Shown here piece after piece: positions 31,831 to 42,894 of a stretch of DNA of 64,000 nucleotides (its first letter is position 1; each line of letters opens with the position of its first letter). Source of the DNA: Gymnopus androsaceus JB14 (Eukaryota; Basidiomycota; Agaricomycetes; Agaricales; Omphalotaceae); assembly GCA_009733575.1 (NCBI GenBank), contig ML769391.1, positions 216,620 through 280,619 on the forward strand, given 5' to 3'. Under the pieces are notes generated by a model. The model was given only the letters and a program-made list of their open reading frames with translations. It was not told the origin of the DNA and did not search any database. A program made the position numbers and the translations under genes.

Positions 31831-33356
31831 ATGGAATACCGGTGGGGAGGCCAAATTGGTATTCCATAAGGGAATCATTCCACATCAAGTAAGTTGATCG
31901 AAGTGATTTTTTTCTGGCCAGAAATGTTTTTTTTGACTACTGTAGCAATACGAGCAGTCCGTCAGGGGTATAACCTGTGACTTTACTGACAAAAATTTTA
32001 TTTCATCAAGTGGATCAATGACCTGTGACCTAAAAAAAAATTTCATCAAGTTGAGCTAAATTTTCGGATATTTTTAGGCTTCCTGAAGTTGGGAAAAAAA
32101 AATTGTGACCACTGATTTTTGAATTTCGTCGTGCAGGTCAATGACCTGTGACCTCTGTGACATTTTGTTATTTTCAAGGGCTCTGTGACCCGTGACTGAC
32201 AAACTGCTTGTACTGCTACAGTATTCTATGCAGATTTTAGATGTGATACTAGTACACATAGCCTATGTAGCTTTGAAGAAGTCATCAATTCCAGCCTGTT
32301 TTTTTTCTGACTCCACTTTATTTGGATTAGAAGTGGCACAAACTCAAAGCTCTGCACAATTTTTGAGCTTCTTCGACAAAGCACTTTGTGTCAACTTGAG
32401 GACTCCAGACTTAAAACTTTTGGTTGGCGAAGTAGTTGAGTCTTGACTACATCAATCTGCCTAATCTGGATACTATTCTGCTCATTGGCTTTGATGTAGT
32501 CAAGCACCTCAAGCCAGTCAGCAAGTGTTCAAGTCCTCTTTTGGTTGGTGTAGGGGTTTTGCAGTGGTACGAGGTGTATCTGCATTCTTATGTGGTTTCT
32601 GCAGCTTGTGAGCTTTTGGTTTCTTGGTGTTCTTGCGCACTTTGTGAGTTTTCTGAGTAAGAATGGGAGCCATGGTAGAAGAAACTTGGAACAGAGAAAC
32701 AAAAAATTCTAACCGGCAGTGATTTATATGTGATTTGAGAGCCTAATGCTCACCACTGCTTATGTTCTATGTCTTTCAAGGCGGAGTGAGGTTGAGGGCA
32801 ATAAAATGTGGCCACTGTGGTGCATTGTAAACTATTAAGAGCTAAAAATGGTAACCATCATATGGAATATTGACCTAAACTTTGTATTCCATATTCCGAA
32901 TCAAGATTCAATGGAATATCCCCGCCTCCCATGCTGGGCAAATGCTGGGGAGGGCATATTCCTATTCCATATTGGAATTATTCCATGTGAGCATATTCCA
33001 TGTGAAATTTTCGACTGTACCTCAATTATCTCCACTATCACCTTCACTATCTCTGCACTCTTTGAGAGTGGAGTGAATCCTGCTATCTATGCACTGCTGG
33101 AAAGTGCACTGAGGCCCACCTTGAGGTGACTCAAATTGACACCTGATGGGATAGCACTGGTCTCCTTGTCCCTGTGAGTAGCCAAGCTACCCAAACAAGT
33201 TTTAAACTTTGCTATAAGCTTTGGCATTCTTGAGAATTGATTGGTGGTGGACACGTAGATGCTGATGATGGGGGTTTTGGTTCAAGAACAAAAATCGATG
33301 CACAGGACACAGCAATGGCATGAGGCTGGGCATATTTAGTGCATCAGTGGTATCGG
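31831..33356. other. Non-coding, repeat-rich interval
   Basis: I recognise no gene here. TATGGAATA/TATTCCATA motifs cluster at both ends (31831-31892 and 32862-33005), with GGGGAGG and TTCC features in inverted order, which suggests a decayed inverted-repeat element of about 1.2 kb. Between 31960 and 32190 the phrase TCAATGACCTGTGACCT and variants occur at least three times. Confidence 0.4.
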
Positions 33357-33612
33357 CATCAGCAAAACCTGTATGACATGGGCAGTGCTTGAGCGAACTG
33401 TCCAGAGTTCCCAGCGCTCCAGCGTCCCAGCACTCAGATGGTCCGGCCGATGCAGGAGGGGGCTCCCAGAAGCTCCCAGAGGCCGCAAAATTACCTTATT
33501 TGGAAATAATGTATGATTTTATATTTCTGACAGCACTGACAAGCGCTGGCCAGCGCTGGAGCTCTGGATAGTATGCTGGGAATTAAAATGCAAAATACAG
33601 GTTTTGCTGATG
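33357..33612. mobile_element. 256-base MITE of the CATCAGCAAAACCTG family
   Basis: There are perfect 18-bp inverted termini: CATCAGCAAAACCTGTAT at 33357-33374 and ATACAGGTTTTGCTGATG at 33595-33612. Subterminal CCAGCGCT/AGCGCTGG repeats lie on both sides. The ends match those of the larger element at 24780-29930. I see no clear target duplication. Confidence 0.8.
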
Positions 33613-34339
33613 CGCCTCATGTGACATGAACTGAAGCGCTCCCGCAACGCAACCCGCACGTCCATCTCGATTCTCCAGTGTCCATGACCCAGAACGTGAA
33701 CGAGAACAGGACGAGCATTCTTCCTCCTCCTCTCTCTTGAACCTCTTCTCTTTTCTTCAATCCTCCTGCTAGACTATGCGCACTGATATGAACTGGAGTT
33801 GGAGTTGATTCTAACTCCTTGAAAGTCGAGAGGCTGAACGAGGGAAGGATAACAACTACTACGAACCAGGTACGTGCATAGTAATCACATTCTCTTGGTT
33901 CACTCATTATAACTAAAGATGAATGTTATTGATGTATATCACGACTGACCGCTAGACGACTCGATGACTTGATTTACTCTTAGCCCGACGTGAAACAGAT
34001 GGACTCTGCAACAACTCGAGCATTGTATCATTCTCCTCTAGCGTGGGTAACAAGACAACGAAGACATCGAATAACGTGTCTCCGGAATCCGTACCATAAC
34101 CTCTTCTCTCTGGCCACGGCCTTCCGCATACCCTCAACTACGACTGCACCTCTGCAAGGCGAAGCTCGAACCAGGCTCAGATTTCCGAGACGAAAACGAT
34201 TGATGAAAGCAGGCGCGCGCCCTTGTCGCGTTGTTTTGTCGTCATGTAAGTGACCTTCCGTCGTGAACCCTTTGTCTTCTTCCCATCTTTCGACAGCGGA
34301 AGCCGTATCTGGGTTTGAAGGCGTATATGCTTTGGGACT
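33613..34339. other. Upstream region of the 34340 gene, no confident gene
   Basis: There is possible coding sequence on the plus strand at 34004-34244 (DSATTRALYHSPLAWVTRQR...), followed by a GTAAGT donor at 34245 and a CGACAG acceptor near 34300. Joining them does not keep an open frame into the next ORF. These may be 5' exons of the 34340 gene with an indel; I cannot confirm it. Confidence 0.3.
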
Positions 34340-35029
34340 GTGACTGGAATTGAATCAGGATGTTTATTCGAATTCGGCGATGAAGAGTACACAGACACCG
34401 TGACAGGCATAGGCGTCTCAGTAGGAGTTGGCGTTAGCACTCCCGGTGGTACAACACCTGCAGCTACGGGGACTGGGACTAGAACGGGAGATGCAGCTAC
34501 TGGTTCTGATGCGGGAATGGAGACAGCGACGGGTACGGATGCTGTAACGGGACAGACACAGCAACAGGGACTGGGACGGATACCGGTACAGCGATACAGC
34601 TACGGGGACGAATACGACGCCAAAGGAATCTTCTCCACCGCTAGCTCCATTGGTCGAGGTCTTGGTGCCGCATCCCCTCCTCCCACCTCCCCAACTACCC
34701 TAACACAACCAAAAAACTGGCTCGCGCGGAGTCCCCGAAACGCCGCGTTCTCTTTACCTCCCTTAGGCCTCGCTTCGAGTACTAGCTCTACTGCTGGTGC
34801 TGGTCCATCGCATCCGCCATCGGCGTTCGTTGCTTCGTCATCGTCACTAGCCAATGCGTATGCTACTGGATGGTCAGAGCGGAAGACACCAACACAAAAA
34901 CATATATCCTGGGGAGAGTTACCCAAGCCTCCTAGTGTGAAAGGAGGGTCGAGGCCGGGCAGCAGACAGGGTCAACTACGTAACCTTGTACGCGTTCATC
35001 ATACTTTCGATCACCACGAAGTCCAATAG
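34340..35029 (+). CDS. Ser/Gly/Thr-rich hypothetical protein (5' end uncertain)
   Basis: This is an open frame of about 229 codons with strong fungal-type codon choice and no ATG at its first codon, so it is probably the last exon of a longer gene. It opens TGIESGCLFEFGDEEYTDTV. A Gly/Thr-rich low-complexity tract follows (residues about 20-75), then VQRYSYGDEYDAKGIFSTAS, a Pro/Ser-rich stretch, and a basic C-terminus with SWGELPKPPSVKGGSRPGSR. It has no membrane segment, signal or known domain. The stop TAG is at 35027-35029 and RCM1 follows on the same strand after about 260 bases. Confidence 0.5.
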   Translation: MTGIESGCLFEFGDEEYTDTVTGIGVSVGVGVSTPGGTTPAATGTGTRTGDAATGSDAGMETATGTDAVTGQTQQQGLGRIPVQRYSYGDEYDAKGIFSTASSIGRGLGAASPPPTSPTTLTQPKNWLARSPRNAAFSLPPLGLASSTSSTAGAGPSHPPSAFVASSSSLANAYATGWSERKTPTQKHISWGELPKPPSVKGGSRPGSRQGQLRNLVRVHHTFDHHEVQ

Positions 35030-35287
35030 GTAAGTTTTTTTCATACTCCCTTTCGCTCATGATGCTTTTCAATTTATCTACATTGTCCGATTCGTGACGA
35101 GAATTATCATCCTGAAGCCCTTTTCTGTCGCTTTAGCATTCATGCAACTTGCTAACTATTTTTTTTCTGCTAGTTGGGATTGGTTCTACAGTCCTTCATT
35201 GGACAGTTGGAATATCCAGTACATTATTTCTTATCCAATCAGCTCCAACGTGATATACGTGTATTCAATACTTATAATGATGCAGCC
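35030..35287. other. Short intergenic region before RCM1
   Basis: AT-rich with T-runs (35034-35042, 35159-35167). It serves as 3' flank of the 34340 gene and promoter of RCM1; no other feature is seen. Confidence 0.4.
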
Positions 35288-37105
35288 ATGAATTTTTACT
35301 GAGGTTCTCGATCGCCTCGATGCCGAAAAGGAATCTATCAAAGGTCTTATATCCACTGTTGCTGAGAAGGACAGAAAGCGAACATCTGCGCTCGTCATTC
35401 AGACGTTGAAATATGAGGAAACAGTCCCTTCCAAAACGCAGCGACGATGGTTGAAAGATGATCATTTGCAGACAAGCTTGTGCTAATAGATATCATTGAG
35501 CAGGCCAAGCTCCTGTAAGAGGAACGCAAAAAGCTCACGTCTTTGAATCTGGCTCTTGTACTTATCCGTGACGTTCTCTTCTCTAGTGGAATTCAGGCTG
35601 GAGATGGACCCATTAAGCAAGCAATTCTTCGTCGTAAAACGGGACTTTCTGGTGAACTGCAAAAGCTCCAGATCAAGCGTGGGGTTAAATCTAACGAAGA
35701 CCTCGCCCAGACTGGAGATAGCAGGTGAGCTTCCAACTTTTCAATATCATCTTAATTTAACCAACGCGTTCTATAGCTCAGATCCCTCGATATGTTCGCA
35801 CTTATAGTGTACTATGGTCTGTCGAGGATGCGATTCAACATTTCCTATCAAAGGGGTTCGCGCTTAAGGATCTGTTTCCGTGAGTCCTCACTTTTTCTAG
35901 TTTGACCTCGTACTGACTACCTATATGTAGGACGTCGAAAAAGGAGTTTTCAAAAGATGAACACATCCCAGCGTTACTGTTATTCCACCCTCAAGTATCC
36001 TTCCAGGATGAAGAAGCATACAAGACAGGAAAAGTCATTCCTCAAGACAAAGCTTCATGCTTTCCTGCTGTCGTTCTTAATCCTCCCGCATCTGCGGACA
36101 GTGCGGTGATAGATGCCACCTCCGCACCAGGCAATAAAACCTCACATCTAAGCACACTGATGTGCAATTTGGGAACGGTACGTCTCAACAAGTAACGTTC
36201 ATCCGCATCGTTGTGAAACATACGCTGTCATAGCGAAAGGGACCGCAAAAGGTTCTCGACTCTGCAGACGATGTTGTCGAAAGCCAAATGCAAGAATGTG
36301 GAACCTATCAATGCCAATTTTCTTGCCGTCGATCCTATGGATTCCAAGTATTCCAAAGTGACGCGTATGTGAGCGCCTTCAAGTTCTTTTAGTAGCCGAC
36401 TCGTCAGCTCATCGATATAGCCTTCTGGACCCTTCTTGCAGTGGATCAGGTGTCGTTAACCGTTTGGACTATCTTGTCGAGTCTGGTGAGTTTATTCACT
36501 TTCCTCATCAGCTCGTTAATAGCTTGGGTACGTAGAACAAGAGGCCGACTCAGTTCAAGAGGATCGACTGAACAAACTTGCTGCTTTTCCGTTGATGATG
36601 ATCAAGCACGCAATGAAATGTAGGTTAATCGAATTCGTCGTCCAGGGAATTTCGGTTACTGAAGAGAATACTATTTTACAGTCCCTTCAGTTCAACGAAT
36701 AGTCTACTCCACATGCTCCATACATGCCATCGAAGACGAGCATGTCGTTCGCGCAGCACTTGAATCTGCCGAGGCGCTTTCCGCAAACTTCAAACTCGCG
36801 CCCCCAAGCCAAGTCCTACCGCAATGGAAGCGTCGCGGATACGCTAATGAGATCCACGATCCCGGTACGTCTAATTCAACTTGACCCTTATTACTGTAAT
36901 GTCTAATAGGAAACAAGCGCGGGCCATGCAGCATCTGTTGTACTGCTTACCGGGTGAAGATGCGACCAATGGGTTCTTCGTGTCTTGTTTCGTCCGAGGT
37001 TCTGCTGATGATGAGCAGGAGCAGGCTCCCAAAGGATGTCGAAAACGGAAGATTGAGGATCTAAGCGAAAAGGAATCGGAGGGAAGGCCAACCCCGAGAC
37101 AGTGA
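35288..37105 (+). CDS. RCM1: 25S rRNA m5C methyltransferase Rcm1/NSUN5, with frame disruptions
   Basis: About eight exons with introns such as 35725-35776, 35880-35930 and 36178-36233. The protein starts MNFY, then EVLDRLDAEKESIKGLI and TSALVIQTLKYE, and continues with KRGVKSNEDL and IPRYVR. Next come DKASCFPAVVLNPPA and the SAM-binding motif VIDATSAPGNKTSHL (about 36105-36150). The catalytic-Cys motif LLDPSCSGSG lies at about 36430-36460, with the motif VYSTCSIHAIEDEHVV (about 36700) giving the second Cys. NGFFVSCFVRG is near the end, followed by a Lys-rich tail. The enzyme methylates a cytosine in large-subunit rRNA in the nucleolus. Disruptions: a shift after MNFY, TGA and TAA near 35475 and 35516, and a 2-nt loss near 36945. 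It is either a decaying gene or sequence error. Its pseudogene pieces lie at 8.9-22.9 kb. Confidence 0.8.
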
Positions 37106-39167
37106 CAGAGGGAAAGAAGAAGAAAAAGAAAAAGAAAACGAAGTCAAAGTCAAGAGCAATTAATGTTACCTTATGATTGGAGTTTTTTTAGAATGCTTTT
37201 GTGATGTGCGCTAGTAGACGCTAGTGTAAATGAGCGGTATGATGCGCTTTGCCTCGGATTTTTGCGGACCGGCTCAGGAGTGCCGATAGAGTCAATCCTT
37301 CCTTCCTGCCTTCCTTCCTTCCGCCACCTTTCTGAACACTCCCTGCTTTCCTAAATTCCCCCGTCTATTCTGACCAGAACTAAGCGTGTGCCGGTCGATG
37401 TTTCAGAAGGGTTCAGACCGATTGCTTCGACAGGTCCCCTGGCACGTCTGTCGGGATAGGCCGCCGCGCTCCTTCGACACGACGCCTGCGTACCCTAATT
37501 AGGATTGATGTTTCAGTGAGCCCAGAGTGAACCGCACGCACTCAAAAAAAGTTTTTTAATGAAATTTCGGTGCGTTCCTCTGGGCTGTCCTCAGCGGAAG
37601 TCTCCCGATTTATTGTTTTGGTTGCGCATGTCAACGGTAAACTTCGCCAAACGCCTGAAACTAAAGCTACTTGAAGCCCTGCATCATCATCGGAACGCCT
37701 CATCGATACTACTATCGATAATCTCGATGCTGTGTTCAAGACAAAGGGACGCACAAGGACTTGTCCTCGGTTGGGAAGAGACCATGCATTCTACCGTGTC
37801 TTCTCTGCTGGGATAGTGAAATGGTGAGTTCTGGTTCTGAGGCTTGAGCTTGAGGGCTGATGCTCTTCGGAATCTAATTGCTTGATTAAACATTCAACCC
37901 TAGAATGGCAGATGAGGGTTGACCCTCATCCTCCTCGCTTCACTTGCTCGAATGCTAGGATTGCTAATTGGTGTGTTCCCCAGAGTTTTTCGGGCGTAAA
38001 TGTTCTCATCTTTGTTCACTAAGCATTCAGCCGTGAATTCAACTGTATACCCTACATACATGTAACTTTTGAATAAACCTTCATGTCAGCTCGTGTCTGG
38101 GCAGTCCAGGTAAGTATTTACTCGAAAGCGTGAATGCGTGGGCCAAGAGATGATTTGAAATTTCCCCAGATCTTCTTTGTAAAGTTCACAGAGCATCTAT
38201 TGCCCCATTTGTTTAGCAGATGGTCGTTTTCGCCTAACGCAAGACTGCAGTCAAGAGCGTATGGTAGCGAAACATCTCCAATGTACCCATCCCTCACTGT
38301 CTACATTGTAGAGTATTGCAAAGCTGCAGGACGGTAGACTTGATACCATCCTCGACTCTCGAACTTCCAATGTCTCTTTCGAGTTTCTTCCACTCAGACC
38401 CAGGATGACTCGAAAGCTGCCGTAATCTTTCTCCAAAGCTAATCTCTACTGTCCAGGGACCAAGCGATAAATCCGATGTCGATCTTTTTTTTGATATCTG
38501 ATTGTATGCATTATACTTATATATGCCTATCCGATTGTTGGGTTCGAGAAAACCAGTGCAAACTTGGATCAGTTTTTCTTTTGGAGGGCGGACACGAGTT
38601 CAGTTAAACCTCTAGTACGCCCGCTCACGATGACCTAGACCTAGGAACTTTTAGACGTCAGATGCCGATCTTGGAAGCAACTGTCATTTTGGGCGTATTT
38701 CTGGTAAGTTCTACAGCCCCTCAGATAAATCATAAGCTTTCATACTGAAGCTGGGGAGGATTATTAGCTCAGTTTACTGTACATGAAGGAAATGCCCAGA
38801 ACAATCTACGAGATGAGACGGACAAAGGCACCTATGCGGCGGAGCGCATCGCGGGTGCTGATGCGCATTCCTTTCGGAAACAAGCATTGAAGCAAAGAGC
38901 GGTGGGTGTTTGCGACAGAAAAGCATCGAACTAAACGTGGTGCTGAGCTTGTGCTTGAGCGTTTCAATGTTGCTATGATATTTTTTAGGAGTAGCGCAAA
39001 AACGAATTTCAGCTTACGACCCGTGCACGGGCCGGCCGATCTTTAAGAGTTTGAGATTTCAAGATTTAAACCCGATCGCCTTTATATGTTCATCCAAACC
39101 AGACAACAACAACCAGCTTTCTTCCACTTTTCTCGGACACCTTCTATAATTTCGATTTTCAACCTCC
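37106..39167. other. Intergenic region with weak small-ORF candidates
   Basis: Nothing is recognised with confidence. Weak plus-strand candidates are 37645-37812 (LIDTTIDNLDAVFKTKG... then FYRVFSAGIVKW) and 38085-38337 (a 27-base first exon MSARVWAVQ, a GTAAGT...CAG intron 38112-38169, then IFFVKFTEHLLPHLF). A third is 38671-38934 (MPILEATVILGVFL, GTAAGT...CAG intron, then a polar helix-like tail). Each could be chance. A TTCC microsatellite run lies near 37300-37325. Confidence 0.3.
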
Positions 39168-40133
39168 ATGTCTTCCAAACGCGGCCGTAAAAGAAACGAC
39201 AATTTGCCTCCTAATCGCGCGAGAGACGTTCAAAGGGCTTTTCGAGCAAGACGCGCTGCACACCTTCAGGTCTGTATTTCATGTTTGATTTCCAATTACC
39301 GACTGAAATCCAATTTCTTTCTTTTCTGATTTCCATCATATTAATTTTCCTCTCAGGCGTTAGAGGAAAGAGTCTCTGAGCTTGAAGAGGAGAATGATTG
39401 CCTTCGACAAGCTCTCAGTCTTCCTCCAGCTAGTCGTCCAATCCTCGGCAAGGGGCCCACAGGAAAGGACAAACCAAAGGGTTTCGATTCACCCACCATC
39501 GGCACGCTGTCTATGAACTCGCGAGACTCCGAGTCCGATTCTCCTCCTTCGACTCGTATGAGCTCCCATTCTCCTGAGAGCACAGCGGTCCGATTGGAAG
39601 ATGGTGCTTGGGACCAGACAATCGTTATGAACGACTCTGATGTTACAGATTCGTCTCCCCCTGCATCCTACGCAATCTCTGCTCCCCTAGCTTCGAAACC
39701 TCTCCAGTTCAATCCATATCCGTCTACATCATCTCGGAGCTCATCCATGACCACGCCCTTGTACATGAACTCTCAGTCCGGCTATTCCCAGCCAGCAGAC
39801 AGATCCATGAACGGTAACAGTTATGCCAGTCCCAATTTCACTTCTATGCGTATTCCCTCGCGAGAAGATCGCACTACGCACTATTCATACGCTGCTTCGC
39901 AATACGATAACTCTATACAAAATGCTCCTCCTCCGGCCTCACTCCACCTTCGCGATTTTCCTTCCCGACGCTCTCTGACCGAACCGACATACACTCTCGA
40001 TTCAGGTTTCCCTCATCTTCCCCCGGTTCATCATGCCATCCGCTTGCCTTCACCTCCACGACTGCAGGACAGTCGGGATCATCTGCCTACTCCGCGATCT
40101 TTATACAGCGCTATCTCAGACGGTCGCGCATGA
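39168..40133 (+). CDS. bZIP transcription factor (AP-1/Yap-like basic region)
   Basis: Two exons, 39168-39269 and 39357-40133, with intron GTCTGT...CTCAG of 87 bases, give about 292 residues. The start MSSKRGRKRNDN leads straight into the basic region NRARDVQRAFRARRAAHLQ (residues 16-34), which resembles the NxxAQxxFRxR signature of fungal AP-1-like factors. The heptad leucine zipper ALEERVSELEEENDCLRQAL follows (residues 35-54). The intron splits the basic region from the zipper. The rest is Ser/Pro/Tyr-rich and probably disordered, ending SLYSAISDGRA. It is shorter than Yap1 and lacks the Cys-rich redox domains, so it is more like small bZIP regulators. This gene is intact in the given sequence. 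Confidence 0.88.
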
Positions 40134-41249
40134 TAGCTGGTCGGACTCTAGCCATTATTTATCTTACGACGAACTCACGATGGGCCCTCAGACAATTTTG
40201 TATCCCTACATATCTTGATCAGAAATGTTCTACTACAGGCCTCCAGTTACAGTTCTAGGCGTGTACCACTACACTCCGTACCATATTGACTGTCGCATAC
40301 CGTACATTATCTCGCTGGTTAAATTATTACCCTCATTGTGTGTATAAATACGTTGGCTAGGTGTCAATGATTTGTTCAGTGCAGCTGGCGTTGATTAATT
40401 ATCTGAGTCATTCCTGTTCCGCCTGCCTACTTCCGCCCCGTCCAATCTTTTTTCCTTTCTTTCTTGGCTTGTGCTAGCCATGACGTCGACGCTACCGACA
40501 AGTGCCTTGGTCGATTTGGGGATAGGGAAAATTCGAAAAAAAAAAAAAAAAAAGTTCAAACAGGTTTCAGACGTTGCGAGGAGTGTACCGCATTTCAGAG
40601 ATTTACCGAGAACGGAAAGGGACACGGACGACCACTTGGAATCGTGCACCTGCACCTGCCTCGAGGCTTGCATGAAAAAGATGGATGCGTTCTGCGTCGT
40701 TGGATGCATCGTTGATGTGTAGGGGTCGGACATGATGAGTGCAAGCGCATGATCGTCCGCTGCGCAGTCAGAATTTCTACCGTGGCTCCGTGGGCCGCAA
40801 ACCAAGAGCCAGAAATGATGGAAGACTGCGCACAGACCATAAACCCTTTCGGCCGATGTGAAGATTCCAGTAATCCCTCAGTGGCGTATGTTTTCCATCA
40901 ACCAAGAACAGAAGAACAGAACTTACATACACCTCCCGCGACTTCTTGCAAAAACCCCTCGGGGTACCGTGTGCTGAAAGACCCACGGTACATGAGATCC
41001 ACGCGAAATAAGAACGGGTCGATGCAGAGCTAGAACGGTGAAGACCAATTCCATTAACCAAAAAAAAACATAATATGTACATGTCCCATCATGACATGGA
41101 GATCCTTGCGTCTGCCTATCGCATTATTGTATGTACAAGAGCTAAAAATGTTTTTCAGTATATATATATATATCGACGCCACTATGCAGAAGTACTTACT
41201 TGAGCTCACTGCAAATTGAAAAAAATCCAGAGTCTAGATTCCATTGACA
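40134..41249. other. Intergenic region between bZIP and UNG1
   Basis: Convergent 3' flanks. It contains an A-run of about 17 bases (40538-40555), a short A-run at 41060-41068 and a (TA)n run at 41160-41173. ORFs on both strands here overlap each other without conserved features, and I do not support any as a gene. Confidence 0.5.
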
Positions 41250-42731
41250 CTAGGCATCGAAGCGACACCAGTCTACGGGACCTTCCGAAGGTCCATATCG
41301 TTTTTCCAACCAATCATTCGCAGCCTTGAAATGTCCATTTCCCAAGAATCCTCGATGTGCAGATTTCGGAGAAGGATGCTGGAAGCCATGAGGTTGGTTG
41401 TCAGTGCGCGGCAATAATTTTAGCGCAAGGAAACGAGACAACTCACAGCACTGGTTAGAATAAGATGCTTAGTCTACCAAAACAGGGTCAATGGTTGGAA
41501 ACAACGGCTTGGCGCGAAGAAGTGGAGGATGAATGGGCTTACATACCTTGTCCAATCGAGCTACGCGTTTCTGTGCAAAGGAACCCCAAGCAAGGAAAAC
41601 GACTCCTTGGCCGAACCCGCTGGCCTCTCCAGATCGACCTTTGACCGATGCACCACCCCATTTATCCACAATGTCAATTACTTTATCTGTGAATCGTTCC
41701 CAACCTTTGTCTGCATGGGAATTCGCTTTTCCAGCTTCGACTGTTAGACAGGCATTGAGCATAAGCACTCCAGCGGCAGCCCATGAATCTAGATTTCTGT
41801 ATACGTTATTCATTTATTAAGACGCGCTCAATTGTATTGGTTTAATGAACCACTCACCCATGCTTTGGTACTACGAAATCTGGATACTCGTTCTTGATTT
41901 CTGCGTAAATCTAAATCAAGACTAGTTAGCAGGCAATGTTGAAAGTTTCATTAATCAGTAGATACTCACATTGATGAGAGAAGGGGGTATTGCAACTCCC
42001 ATGCGAACAGAAAAGCATAGTCCTGTATGAATGATTCAGCACAGTTCCGGTTGTAGAAGGAAGGAGAGTACCATGAGCTTGGTTCCGGCCATGATACGGG
42101 TCTTGCCCTATAATCACCACTTTGACCTTTCCTAGCGGCGTATTCGACCAAGTATATATATCTCTAGCTGTAGATAACGTCAAATAGGTGTAGATCCATA
42201 GCGAGTGGAGCGCACTGACGAGAAGGATATATTTTCAATGACTGAGGGCTGTCATCAGGTCCTCGGACGCCCTCTTGCCAAAGAAAGCGCTTGAGAGAGA
42301 TGAAATAAGGCTGTTTAATTTCATCTTTCAGCAGTTTTAACCTGACGCGTCAAATTGTTCAAATTTGTCATAAAGACTAAAACTAAGCTGAAATTCTTAC
42401 CAGCTTTTCCCCATTACTTCACATTCGAGACGAAGAAGTACAAGTTGCTCCTCATTGAGAGATTGTTGAATCCATTGAGAGAGAACGGTATAGCGTTGAG
42501 CTTTTGGACCCCAAAAGTAGAACCAGATTGGGAGGAAGACGCGGAAGCAGAGGTTTTGAGACGTTTGGAGCTAGGCTGAGAGGAGGAGGTCGAAAACATA
42601 TCCATCAGTGTACGCTGTCTTTTAATCGACGCGTTTTCTGGCGACGGTTTTGTTGACGCGCCTCCAGAGCCAGTGGCAGTGGACGCCACACGTCTCTGAG
42701 GTTCAATATCTTCAAGATAATACAGTGTCAT
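41250..42731 (-). CDS. UNG1: Uracil-DNA glycosylase (family 1)
   Basis: Eight exons on the minus strand: 42731-42401, 42341-42220, 42167-42072, 42022-41970, 41910-41868, 41796-41547, 41473-41447 and 41378-41250. The N-terminus is Ser-rich and basic ([17 protein letters not shown]), then the fold begins at [11 protein letters not shown]. Motif [19 protein letters not shown], holds the catalytic Asp. [33 protein letters not shown] and the DNA-intercalating [11 protein letters not shown] loop follow, ending WCRFDA. It removes uracil from DNA in base-excision repair, in the nucleus and probably mitochondria. One apparent 2-nt deletion in a TC run near 42480 shifts the frame between IPFS and [12 protein letters not shown]. 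It is divergent from SEC59, sharing an intergenic stretch of about 160 bases. Confidence 0.92.
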
Positions 42732-42894
42732 TTTCGGTTGACATTTTTAATGATTCTGCGAGTGGCACTAATATAGTAAGAGAAGAAGGAATTATTGTGG
42801 CGTCATGCGCGCGTCTATTAATCACGAGCGGCTGCTGTTAATATCATTTAATTTCTGTACACGTTTACCTTCGTCCAAGTTGTTCGTTGGCTCA

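Noticed and set aside
34600..34926. Antisense ORF to the 34340 hypothetical
   Set aside because: It is a mirror of the low-complexity Ser/Gly-rich coding sequence; the plus-strand frame is longer and ends at a sensible stop.
40395..40805. Minus-strand ORF of 136 codons in the bZIP/UNG1 interval
   Set aside because: It reads through an A-run as poly-Phe, overlaps other ORFs on both strands and has no conserved features.
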